A DNA stretch of 64,000 nt from Physcomitrium patens. Its lineage: Eukaryota; Streptophyta; Bryopsida; Funariales; Funariaceae. Every line of letters starts with the position of its first letter. Positions within the stretch are counted from its first letter, which is position 1. Positions 23,561-35,552 of this stretch are shown one piece after another. The DNA lies in NCBI RefSeq assembly GCF_000002425.4, contig NC_037271.1, forward strand, positions 7,615,800-7,679,799. Direction: 5' to 3'. A program made the position numbers and the translations under genes. The notes beneath the pieces were generated by a model. The model worked only from the letters and a program-made list of their open reading frames with translations, was not told the origin of the DNA and did no database searches.

Positions 23561-23958
23561 TGTCATAGATACATCAACACTAATAAAGTTAAGAAGAATT
23601 ATATAGAAATAAGTAGAAATAAATAAATTTGATAATATCTTTTGAAAAAACTTATTAGAAGCTTTATAGATGTAGATTTGACTTTTTAAGTATTTGTAGG
23701 TGATTGTTAGGTTGAAAACTTGGCTAACAAGTTGGCTACATGTTGTATATGTTTACCACTTGCTTTACATATTGATTACTTGTCATATAAGTTGGCTATA
23801 TGATAAACATATTAGAAACTTGACTTGCAAGTATGAACATCTTTTTTTTATTCTTATCTTAGCTCAAAAATCTCTAATCTCTTTATACTTCGTAATAGCC
23901 ACTCTAGTTTTTATCTTATATCTATTTTTAATTTTTTTTTATGATTCATGTCCTTAAC
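23561..23958 (+). repeat. Solo or orphan LTR of the element A/D family
   Basis: It starts TGTCATAGATAC, like the element A LTR start, contains AGAAGCTTTATAGATG, TTGGCTA and CAATAGCCACTCTAGTT-type blocks in the same order as the other copies, and ends CCTTAACA. At 398 bases it is shorter than the 559-581-base copies through internal loss. No gypsy body adjoins either end and no matching target duplication is visible (ATAAT versus ACATC). Confidence 0.7.
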
Positions 23959-26900
23959 AACATCTATTGTTCTAAAATAGGCCAAGTTTTAATATCATAT
24001 TATAATATATCAACCAATTCATTCATTTGACAAGAAAATTTCATATGTTACAATCATATATGTACCAAAGAGAGAAAGAAACACCTCCATCAAAGCTCAA
24101 TTATATAGTAGATAAGTTCCAATCTATGTTATATTTTTTACAATATTATTCAATATCATTTACTTGAAATCAAGCTTTACAAATATACACTTATTTTCCA
24201 TGTATATATTGACATTACTTTGGAGAGATTTTATTTTTGTCATTATTATATAATTTCTAGTCATCTTTGTCATCTATTTTATTATTGACTTCAACTTTTG
24301 CTCTGACTTTGTTTTCTTCTTCATCATCATAGTCTTCTTCTTTGTCATCTTAGTCTTCTTTTTTGTTATCATCATCTTTTGTTATATTTTCTTTATCATT
24401 TTTATCTTCTTTGTGAGGTGCTATTTTCAACTCTAAGATTTGTTTGATACTTGGTAATTATGAGTGACATTCCAAAGAAAGGTCTTCTATGTTGGATTAT
24501 CTTTTTAGTAAAATTATTTCAAAGATTCACAAAAAAACATTATAAGAATTCAAACTCTAGTGGAAATTATAATAGTTAATAATTTATTTTTTAAATCCAT
24601 TGAATATAAAATATATAGGCCTATAAAATAAAAATTGATGTATTTAGAAATAATTCTTTAAAAATAGGTTTAAAAAAATTAAAATATGAAATTACTATAT
24701 ATTAATAAATGAAAATTAAATATATTTAAAATTATGCAAGTAGATGTGGTTTATAAATATTAATAATATATAAATAAATAAAACAAATATGAGATGTAAA
24801 AAAATATTTATTATCTTAAATTATTTTATTAATATTTTTTACTATTTTGAATTCATAGTAACTATGAATTTACTTTAAAAATACTTGGAATTCATTTTAG
24901 GTTCTTTTAAAAAATTAATATCAAGTTAATTCAATAAATATGTAAAAAAATATATCAAAAACTTCTTTCAAACTTATAAAATATTCAAGATAATAGAAAT
25001 TTAGATGTTGTTTAAAATAAAATTTAGGAATTTTTAATTAGTAATAATATCAAATGTGTTACTTCATATTCATTGTTAGATAAAAGATATAATATTTTGT
25101 TTGTTTCAAAATTTTAAGTCTAAAATTTAAAAATCAATATTATTGATTAAGCATTTTATTTTCATCTATTAGATAGAATAAATTATACCAAAGATTTCTA
25201 TAAATTACACATGCATAATTAATATTACTAAAGTTTATTATATTTGGCCAAAAAAATATGTGTTTAGTTTGTAATATGGTAATATTTTATTAATCTATAA
25301 ATAAAATTTGGATAATTTTAATAATTTCTTTTATATGTTTGTATTTTATCATGTCTACCTGATTACTTGAAAAATTTGGGAGTTAGGGTTGAAAAGAACA
25401 AAGACTAAGGCGGCCTTGATAAGAACTAAGGAAGAACTAAAGCAAAGGATTAGAAAGAAGTATTTAGATGAAGGATCAATATAAATATAGTATAAATAGT
25501 CTACCGTAAATGTGACCAAAATTGAACTTGAGACTTGCCTAAAGTTAAAAAAATCTTTAAATACTACCACTAGTCTTTTCAAATGTTGATTTTAAAGTAT
25601 AATCTCGCATTATTTATATTAATACAATGGTATTGTAAACAAATGAAATGATAAAACTACAAACTAAGCACCTATTTCATGAAATGAGTTATATTTAACT
25701 TAATCTTTTATTATATATTATACTATATATAAGGTATATTAATTATACATAAAAAATTATCAAATGGTGCACCATTTTGGTAAAAATGATACTTTTTTAT
25801 TATTTTGTATATGTTTTATTTTAAAATTTAAAATTTCCTAAAAATATTTTATAGTTTTTAAAAATGATTCTATTACAATGGTTTTTTTTAATAAATAAGA
25901 ATTATAATTTTATTATTAATATTATTATTTAAAAAATACATTGTTAATTTTTATTTTAAAAGTAAATATCTTGATATTTTATTTTATTTTTGGAATTACT
26001 TCTATCATTAATATCAAATTTATACCAATTAAAAATATCTCAAAATTAAGTTGGCATTTCAAATCCTAGTTGTCAAATGTCCAATTTTGTGGGAGAAAGA
26101 AACCTAATATTGAAATAATCACTCTATAATGTTTCAAATAAATAAAAATTAATAAATAAAATATAAAAAAATAATTAAAATTTTAAATTTAAGTCAAATT
26201 AAAACTATAGATTCAATATATATATAATCTATGATATTCCATCAGTAGAATAAATTATGATTTATCTTATTCTACAATCATGGCTAAGTTTTATTTTAGA
26301 TAAATTAGAGATAGATAATATCCATCTACGAAGTTATCTAAAATTATCCATCTTTGTCAAATTCAATAGATTTTGTCAAATTATTTTGAATGTACTATAC
26401 TCTTGAGCGAGAATTTGATAAGGCACTACCAGTACTTGTCCTTTTCTTATTCAATTACAAAGAAGTCAGATTTGACAATGATTGTATTAGAAAAAATAGA
26501 GGCCAGCTTACCACAAAATCTTTGAAGTTGTAGAAACATGCCATTGCAATGAACCTATTTGATGTGAAATTTTGTTTGTAAATTGGATCACTTATTAATG
26601 GCATCTTTTAAGATAATCTCCTCACAATAGCCATGCACTATGGCTTAGAGGTTGTTTTTAATATCTTTAATTGATTGAGTATTCTATTTAGCTGATTCTA
26701 ACCGCATGTATCAACAAATAGAGATGCACAATAGAGATGTCTACAACCTATATGAATTATAAGGCAAGACTTTCAAAATTTCCTTGTCATTGGCATCATT
26801 GTTGTAATTATGTTGGATAACAATAGATGTAATGTCATTGATGAGACCAATAAATAAAGTCACCACCAAATGAACTATGGCCTTGGCTTTGGTTGTAGGC

Positions 26901-27713
26901 AATGAAACTAAGGTACTCATAACAAAAGTGCCTTGATCTTGAATAAAGGCCTCTGCACTCATGAGAGCTACACACCAAGATTTGCAAGTGACCAAGTTTG
27001 AAGTGTCATAAAATATGACCAGAGTCTCAACACTATGAGGACCTTATACTTTATACAATGATTGAATCAAGCCTTCAAGTTGGACTTTTTGTTGATTTAG
27101 GAGGGTGCTAAGTTCTTACAACCATGTCACAATAGTAGAAATTACTTCCATAATATTGTCAAGAATGAGTAGTACCACCCATCAAAAAAAAAGAGGAATA
27201 TATGCAAGTTACTTCTACATGAAATACTCATAGATCATCATATGCTCTTGCCACAAAAAGATTAGACAATTATTTTATGGATGACCACGACATGTCTATG
27301 AATTTTGGACATGTATAATTTATCTTCTTTGTGACATTGAACTGCGAAAAAAAAAAGAGAAAATTCTTTAAGATATAGAAAAATTGGTCATCATAGAATT
27401 TAACATATTCAACTTCAACTACAATGTTAAACTAATAAAAAACATACCTCATCTACACAATTTCATCAACAATTACCTTGACCGTTCTTGTTACAATGCC
27501 AAAAAACCACCTTATTATTGTCTGCTTATCATCTATGTTAATTCCAATAAGTTATGTCCTTCATTTTGAAGCAACAATATCCAAAAGTTTTCAACCTCCA
27601 CAAAAGGTTACTTCAATTTTTTTGTAATTAAAAAGAAGAATGACAAAAAGGTGAAGATTGTGCAACTTAAATTGATACTTGAATTAAATTCAAAAGTTAA
27701 GATAGAAGAATCT
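23959..27713. other. Very AT-rich stretch, no supported gene
   Basis: Mostly A/T with no recognisable protein. On the minus strand 24250-24430 reads as a Lys/Asp/Glu-rich low-complexity frame with stops. About 26440-27180 is less AT-rich and contains an 84-codon minus-strand frame (26741-26995) of unknown kind; it may be an old gag fragment but shows no diagnostic motif. The stretch ends at the 5' LTR of element A. Confidence 0.5.
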
Positions 27714-27829
27714 TGTCACGGACATATTCATGTAAGTTAATAATTATATATATAAATAAATAGAAGTAAGTAAAAGTAGATAAAAGTAAGTTAATTCTAT
27801 ACTATTTGATATGGAAGCTTCATAGACGT
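27714..27829 (+). repeat. Element A 5' LTR, first part
   Basis: It starts TGTCACGGACATATTCATG and matches the first 116 bases of the 3' LTR at 52798, up to the point where element C was inserted (ATAGACG|T). Confidence 0.88.
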
Positions 27830-29561
27830 TGTCGTATTACGTGCTATCTTGCTTGAGAATGCACCGAGCATCTGGTTGTGGAAGATAAAACAATATTTTG
27901 TAAGTTTTTGGATAGGCTAGTGGATTTCAACAATCTAAATACAAACTATTTCAGATTTCAATGTAAAAGCTTAATCCAATACAAAGTGCTTAGAAACACT
28001 ATTTTAATAACTTCAAGATATTATAAGCACAAAGTCTTTTGTTATTTGTTAGTTTTTATTTATTTTATTTTATTTTATTTTATTTTTAATTTTATCCTAA
28101 CTTTAGACAACAAGCTTTGACAAGCTATAATTCTCAATCTGACTGTCCAATTGTTGTAAACTTCTGCCACTAGTGTCTTTGCAAGCCTTCTAAATGCTCA
28201 AGAAGTTTCAATCTAATCTAGCTTACAGGTTGCAAGAAAATACTGTAAATCCACACTGATGTATCTTGGCTGCCACCTGGAAGTCCTCGACTTACCATGC
28301 CAAAAGTCACCTTATTCCAGCCGATAGATCTCTAGATATTACACAAACTCTAAACAACCCCAATCTGCTAACTCTCGATACCTCTTTATACTAATGGTCA
28401 AATATCCTCTATCTATTCCGTCAGATTAACACAAAATTTTGCATGCACTCGGCATACTCAATCCTCTAAACACTCCTAAATTTCAACCACAAAAGTTTCT
28501 CCAATTTCACAAAACAGTCAAGAGTACCAGTCTTAACTTTATTGCAAAAAGAAATCCAAATCACCAATACAAACACTGACTTTTAGCAAAGATTGCCAAA
28601 GTCCTCCCAAACCCTATGAAATCTAATTCTACATCTTTTGAAGGAGCTTGAAATTAGCTCTCCGACTCCACAATCTTGATCTCCAAATACCCCTTTCCTT
28701 ATCTTCTCCTCCCTTTTAACTCCATGTGGTCCCATTTTCTCCCATCCTGGACTCTGAATTGGAACAGCTGACGGCGCTTCCTTGGAATTTTTATATCTAA
28801 GAGGATCTTTCTATGGAAAGGACATTTTTTCCGAAATGGCATAGAAAACAGAACAGCTTGAAATTGAACCAAAGCCTCCGTATTCGGGACCTCATTGGGT
28901 TGCCCAACCAAGTCAGGTCTCATACTGGATAAGAAGTCCATACCAAGACCTAGATTAGATGTCTCCATAATTGGATCAAATTGGCCCTTTACATCAAACT
29001 CACTCGAATATTGAATTGATTCTTTTTCTTTTTTCTGACTCTTGATAAGAACGACTCGGATTCATTCTATCTGATTTACAAGAGAATCTTGAGGACTTTG
29101 ATTTATCTCCTTAATTTTTCCTTGGCATTGGATCTGCTGATTCCGTTTATTGAAATTAGATGGAGTATTATATTACTGATAAGTATGCCTCGACTGCTTG
29201 CAATTCCTACACAATGGCACGTAATCCTCACTAGCTTTGGAATTGGAACATTCACTCACATAATGAGCAACCTATCTACAATAGAAATGACAAAGTGGTC
29301 TTCTTATACCCCCATCATGCATATTGGGTATCTCCACCAATATATACCTACTAAGCTTGTTCCATGTAGGGTTAAAAAATGATCCTGGTTGTCCCGTTGG
29401 TAGGGAGGGTACTTAGTTCGATAACGTCGGTGGGGTGACATTAACTGATCTTGAATATTGGCACTGAAATTGGCCATTGTTTCTAACATCCAAGATGACT
29501 AAATATTAATAATATCTTTTTCATTTATATTTTCACCATATAGTCGTGTTACAACACGACA
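27830..29561 (-). repeat. Element C 3' LTR, 1,732 bases, with gag-like segment
   Basis: The longer of the two C LTRs. It has 5-base inverted ends (TGTCG ... CGACA). About 29040-29480 contains, on the minus strand, sequence homologous to the zinc-knuckle part of element B's gag. The same segment is in the other C LTR, so it was already in the LTR when C inserted. A TTTTA-rich run is at about 28050-28087. The adjoining TCCACCCTCTCTGA (29562-29575) is the complement of a polypurine tract, which confirms that this is the 3' LTR. Confidence 0.85.
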
Positions 29562-29575
29562 TCCACCCTCTCTGA
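29562..29575 (-). other. Element C polypurine tract
   Basis: On the minus strand TCAGAGAGGGTGGA directly precedes the 3' LTR, the expected plus-strand primer of a gypsy element. Confidence 0.65.
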
Positions 29576-29740
29576 ACGTATACATCCTCTGGTATGTACC
29601 AAATAACCCAGTTATTGTTTGATTCATAATACATTCTCTAAGTCTTCATCCAAATTCTCTTCATCATTTTTGCTATCCATATCAAATTCATCTTCCTGTT
29701 GAAGAATATCTATATCTTCACCAAGGTTTTCTATATTTAT

Positions 29741-30870
29741 TTATGTGTATCTTTGTTTAAATATTTTTACTTGCTTCCGTGCAATTAATATTTTTAATCT
29801 TGTTCCATCTAACTTCCACAATGAGTAAGTTACATTATCATGAACAGTTGTCACCACATATGGTCCAAACCATCGTTTAGAAAACTTCCTTAAAGCATTA
29901 TGTTGATTGTCCAAGCTACTATTATAGACCGAAACCCAATCACCTTCTTCAATTTTTTTAGGCCTCAATCGATGCTGCTTATCAAATCGTGTCTTATTTT
30001 GTAACCTCACTCTTTTTAACCTTTCTAATTTTATTTGCACATCTTCTGATCTTTGCTCTAATTATTGAATTCTAATAGCTAAAAGTTCTTCTCTTGTCAA
30101 TCCATCTTTCCCATGGTAGCACACTCCAAGTAAGTACTTTTTCTTCAATTGGCATAATTGGTTTTTGACCTGTCATAAGCTCAATACGCATATATCCCGT
30201 TACTGAGCTATAAGTTGTTCGATCATCCCATAATGCAAATGACAAAAGTCGTGGCCATTCTCTAACCTTACCATTACAAGCTTTAATTAATGCTTTCACA
30301 ATTAGTAGGTGACCACATTCACTTTTTACATTTCCTTCAAGATTATAAACAGTAGTCAGTGATAGTTTAATTCCACATCTTTGAAAGAATTCACGAGCTT
30401 CTTGTGCATTTAATTCTCCATGATCTGCAGTGATTTTTTCTATACATCCGTAGCAGCAAATAACATCTTCAAGCAAAAATCTACAAATTCTTTTTGTAGA
30501 TTTTTTTTTCAATGCTCTTCCTTCTACTTGATTTGATAAATCTTCACGAGCTAAGACCAAATATCTCATTTGCCATAACTCGATTGGCATAATAACCAAA
30601 TCAACAATCTATTTAAAATAAATAGGTAGAGGATATGTAGGATGAAGACCATTTCAATGTCATATATTAGAATACGCTTGAAAAATTTCACATGATTCTA
30701 CAATGAGAGCACATCTCGATACATATTTCTCCACCAATATCGTTCTTTAAGTTTAGCAAAAGTAGTCCAAATTCCTCTATGTCCTGCCCATAAACTATCA
30801 TGAAACCCCTTTAATAATTTTTGTTTCTCTTCCTTATTGTCTATCACTCTTTGTGGCATTCTAATTCCTT
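29741..30870 (-). pseudogene. Element C integrase
   Basis: The zinc-binding part lies at about 30700-30870 (HDSLWAGHRG, WWRNMYRD). The catalytic core at 30072-30599 contains ITADHGELNA around the second Asp and REWPRLLSFALW, but a Tyr stands before the usual Asn-Pro-Glu-Gly block (TTVYNLEGN). The C-terminal GPY/F module is at 29741-30040 (KRWFGPYVV). Stops at about 30600 and 30063 split it. No chromodomain follows. Confidence 0.8.
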
Positions 30871-33004
30871 TCTTTGGTCTCTTCCATAAGAATCTTTTTT
30901 AAAGCAAAAATCCATATGCTTTTTTTCTTATTTGTTTAAATTTTTCCATAGACCAATTTTCTTGTTTAGTCAAGGTATTCAAATAATGACCAATATCCAA
31001 TAATTCTCCTTCATAAAATTCTTCAAGAAATAGCTTCTCTTCTTTATTAAGATTTGATATTGAATAGAATTTCAATCCAACATCATCAATGTCTTCAACT
31101 ATTTCGTCTTCACTTTCATATCTTGCTCTAGATAGCATATTTGCTACTAAATTGTCTTTTCCAGCAACATGCTTAAATTCTAAATTTAATGATTTAATAT
31201 AAGCAATCCATCTTAACATTACAATATCCAATATTAAACAATTAGTAATCATTTCAAGTAATGGCAAGCAATCCATTTCAATTACTATTGCTGTACCAAT
31301 CAAATAATCCCTTTCAGCTTTCATAGCTGAAACAACTCTCCAAAGTTCTCTTTTGACTTGCGAATATGCACATTGATGAGTACTTAAAACTTTAGCTCCA
31401 AATCAAATTACAAATCTATTTCCACTTAAATCATCTTGACCCACAATCCATCCAATAGCAATAAGATTGGTATCCACAGTAAGAATTACTTGTCTATTAC
31501 AATCATAATCAATTTTTCTTAAAATTGAAGGTGTCACCAATAACACCTTTAGCTTCTTCATTACTTCAAAATTCTTTCTTTCCTATTTAAATTGATAACC
31601 CTTACGTAATAATTCATACAATAGATCCGCTACATGAGCATAATGAAGAATCTATATACGATATATTACACAAGCCCCTAAAAACCTATGTACTTCCATT
31701 AAAGAGTCACATGAATCTTTCATTCTTTCAATTGCATCAACTTTGCTTGGATCTGGCTTTCTCCTATAAAACCCACACAAATGCCCAATAATAAGAACTT
31801 CTTGCACTCCAAATGTAGATTTTGCTCTTGAAAGTGTAAGATGAACATCTTCAAGTCGAATTAAAATCTTTTCACAATCTTGTATATAATCAACAACATA
31901 TTTGCGATACCCCCTCTCATCTAAAGTTTTATCTTTTTCTCCTTCTTTACATCCTTTGATAGGAACATCATCTAAAAAAGGCATAGTTTTTTCAAGAATG
32001 AAGTTTCTTAATACCTTGTTCATTCCATTCATCATATGTATAACTGAGTTAGTAGCACCCTGAGGGAGAATACACATTTTAAGTAATCCAAGTGGCATTC
32101 TCATTGTTGTTAGATCTCTACTCCTATGCGCAAGTTGAAATTGATCATAATCTGAATATAAATCACCCATTAAATAAATTTCCCTTCTCACAAATGCTTC
32201 TACAAACTCGTTTATTAAAAGTCCTATACTTGCATTTCTTATAGTTACTCCATTCATTAGTTGCATATCTTGAATAAAACGTAACAATCCATTTTTCTTA
32301 GGCATCGTAAACCAATGACTAGAATATGAAGCAAAAGAAGGCTCCAAAACTTTCATTTGCATCTTTTTTTTTAATAATTCCACTAATTTAGGTAAATGTG
32401 TCTTTGGCATGGAAATTGGCCTTAAGTTCCAAGGCACATGAGGTACTATAAAGATAACCATAGAAACAACAACATTAGGATCTATACATCTTATTTCACG
32501 AGATCCAAAGGCAAATGATTTACCTCGTTTCACAAGTATTTTTTTAAAATATTCAATTTTTGTTGGAAATAAAGAACCATCACATCTAATCTTCAATTCT
32601 TCAAAAGTCTCCTTTGTAAACTGATGTCCAATCTTCTTTAGATCTCTTAAATTCTCTTCTTTTGATGTTTCTTCTATTTGTTTTTTAGAATCTTCTGATA
32701 AAGGTCCGACAACAGGTTTTATCTTTTTATCTATTGTTTTATATTTTGTCTCTATAATAACTTCTAGTGCTTGAAAAGATTCAAGTATAGAATAAACCTC
32801 TCTTGAATGAATTTTCACAATCTTATCATTGTCCTCTAATCCAATAGATGTAATTAATTCTAAAGAATCCTCCAATCCATTTTCTTCATAAACACCTAAA
32901 ATCTTCTCATCATCTTCTAATGTCCCTAACTTGCATAATTTCCTTTCAATATTATATAATCTTTTTCTTTCTTTTCTTTTAAAATCATCAACTTTCTTAT
33001 ACAT
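30871..33004 (-). pseudogene. Element C reverse transcriptase and RNase H
   Basis: A 450-codon open frame (31652-33004) carries a linker followed by RT: PISMPKTHLPKLVELLKKK, PKKNGLLRFIQDMQ, DLYSDYDQFQLAHRSRD, PLGLLKMCILPQGATNS and the catalytic PFLDDVPIKG. This variant set is unlike the chromovirus RT of element A and marks a separate gypsy lineage. RNase H follows at 30899-31650 with stops and ends in a VAGKDNLVANMLSR tether motif. The DD pair is intact, but the polyprotein is broken. Confidence 0.85.
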
Positions 33005-33099
33005 AATATTTCTATTCTCAAAAATACCAATATAACTCGTATCAAAGGCACCTTCATCTTGTGACAGTACCTCCTCTTTTGTACCTCCATAATCCCGCT

Positions 33100-33610
33100 T
33101 TATAGTGGTACTTCTCCAAAATCCTTAAATCCTTCAACAACTCTTAACAATGGTTTTTCCCTCAACCTATCTCGATTCTGTTCATAATTAGGATGTATTG
33201 TTAGAAACTGTACAGCTTTCTTTCTATCTTCACTACATATCCTTGCATAAACAAAACCATCGTCTAGTACTTTTGTTTCCATCCGTGTTGCCATAATATA
33301 AGGTTGTCCTAAAATCAATGGATAAGACATTGTATCTTGAACAAAAAAATGTTTTTATATTACAACATCTCTAATTTGAATTTTGACATCTGAACAAGTT
33401 CCATATAATTTGCCTTTCATATTATTAGTTATTCATATTTTCCATCCATGTTCCATATCAATTGGCCATTTCCGCTTCTTATAAAGATCCTTAGAGATAA
33501 GATTTATTTCAAAACCATGGTCAACTAAAGTAACAATTGGTTCTTCTATATCTCCTACTTTTACCAATACTTCAGTAATTGCCCTTGCCTAATATTTTCG
33601 AGTATAATAG
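33100..33610 (-). pseudogene. Element C aspartic protease
   Basis: The active-site region reads TLVDHGFEINLISKDLYKK near 33480-33530, so the usual D-S/T-G is D-H-G. The flap and C-terminal part end with YPLILGQPYIM (33280-33330). One stop separates the halves. It would process the gag-pol polyprotein. Confidence 0.7.
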
Positions 33611-33770
33611 CTTGAAGCTTCCATTTCCTTATCACTATAATCTTCGAAATGTACTTGTTGATTATATCCATTCTTTTTATTTGTTGATTGCTTGTAACCA
33701 TTATCAACCTCTTCTTCATCTTTATTTATCTTGCATCAATAGCATGACTCATTCCAGCTTCGTCCATTAA

Positions 33771-35522
33771 TTACCTCTTTTTCTTAATGCTATCAATGAT
33801 AACATCATGAAACTCCTTTTTTGTAATTTCCAAAATTTCTTTCAATGTGAATTCCACCTTAGCATTTAATATACGTTCTTCCAACATCTTTTTTAAATTT
33901 GTTACTACTTCGATATCAGAAAGTAGCTTATAAGCAATTGATTTATCTTTTTCTTTTATCTCCTTTGTTTTTTTTTCCAATGATGCCGAAGTATCCTTTA
34001 TAGGCAATTCTTGTGAAGCTGCCTCACGAGCCTTGTTTCCTTGACTTTGCCTCTCAGAAGAATTTTCTTATCTTGTATCATCAAAATTTTCTTATCTTTT
34101 TTCTTCCATCAAAGCTTCATGTTGGCTCTTAGCAATATATGCATGAATTGAAAGAGACTCAACAAGATCTTCTCAACTTGTTGTACCTCGTATTGAAGCT
34201 GCAGTCGTCAATAATGCTTCCCAAGACATTTTTCTTTTTTGTATTGTAGAAATAGCAGAACCCCAAAATTCACTAGTTTCTATACTTCTACCAAAGTCAT
34301 CATCTATTCTAGCACCATAACTTGCACTCTCTCGTAATGCTATTCCATATTCTATTAAACAGTCTTGAATCAATGCTCTCATACCTGCCTTGCCAAAATT
34401 GGTTTGAAAGAGATCCCTTGTATCCTTTAATGTAATCTTTCTATCTTTCTAATAAATAATTCCTTGCTGTACCATATTATTAAATTTATTGCAATCCTTC
34501 CTAATATGTGAAGTGTCAACACACCAAATACATCTTTGTACATATCTTTGTTTTGAAACATTCTTCAATTTATTTGTAGAAGTATTTTCTTCGAGTCTTA
34601 TCAATTTGATTTGAAGATCTTGCATTCCATGTATAATTTCTTCAATCTCCATGTCTCCTTTCTTTGATAAAGATGTCGAAGGTTGAACAGTAGGCATTGT
34701 CGGTCATGTTGTATGTACTATAATTTTAGGTGCTTGTACTGCTTTTGGAATATTACTCCTATCCTTCTTCCTTTCTCTTTTTACAAGCAAACCCACCACA
34801 TTTTTAATATTTTTACACTTTGTTGTCAATCCTTCATCTTCCTCTTTGTCTTGAAGAAGTAACTCCAATTTTCCTTGTAATTCTCCATCAGCAGCTTGAA
34901 GAAATAATTCAACCTTGTTCAGCTCTAATGCCAACTTTTCTACCTTTGATAATTGAGAATACTGCCTCTCAAATTTCCTTAGTAGCTCTGTTAGTTGCAA
35001 ATTCTTATTAGGCCGCTCAATCCATGCTAGAAATAGTTTCTTAGCAACACAATCAATGTCCTCTAAGAAATATTCGTCTTTTAATGTATGTAAAAAAAAC
35101 TCCCATGAATTTCCATAATGCTCCATAATTGAGGTAATATATTCTCTTATTTCCGATATTGTGGCTAGTTCAAATAATTCAACCATCTTCTTCTCAAAAA
35201 TCCAATTTAATTCCATTTCTTGAACATAACATCTTAAATACTTTGAAATATTCCTTCCATCAAATTAATCAATTTTATTGACCACTGCTTGCAAAGCTTT
35301 GGTTGCTAAAGCTTTTTTGTGATCATTGCTTTGTTGTTGTTGCATAGATAATGATAAGGCTTGAAACATACTAGCAATGGATGGATCCATGTACATACCG
35401 TGTCTTTTAGAAGAAACTCCATCAGAAGCTCTACTTGAAGCTCCTTCCAAAGATCCTTCAAAATTTTTATTCTCGTTCTCTATAAAATAAAATAAAAATA
35501 AATGAAATCCAATACCTTTCAC
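33771..35522 (-). pseudogene. Element C gag
   Basis: Pieces in order: N-terminal segment 35265-35522 (DPSIASMFQALSLSMQQQQ), capsid-like helical part 34704-35216 (HYGNSWEFFLHTLKDEYFL), CCHC knuckle CIWCVDTSHIRKDC in 34449-34697, and a charged linker to about 33771 (KKEFHDVIIDSIKKKR). Several stops and shifts break it. The knuckle follows C-x2-C-x4-H-x4-C exactly. Confidence 0.75.
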
Positions 35523-35552
35523 CTCAAGCTATCACATCGAGTTTACCACTTA

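Noticed and set aside
29089-29382. Plus-strand frames in the C LTRs (also 36513-36914), hydrophobic
   Set aside because: They are antisense to the captured gag segment, whose knuckle motif on the minus strand matches element B.
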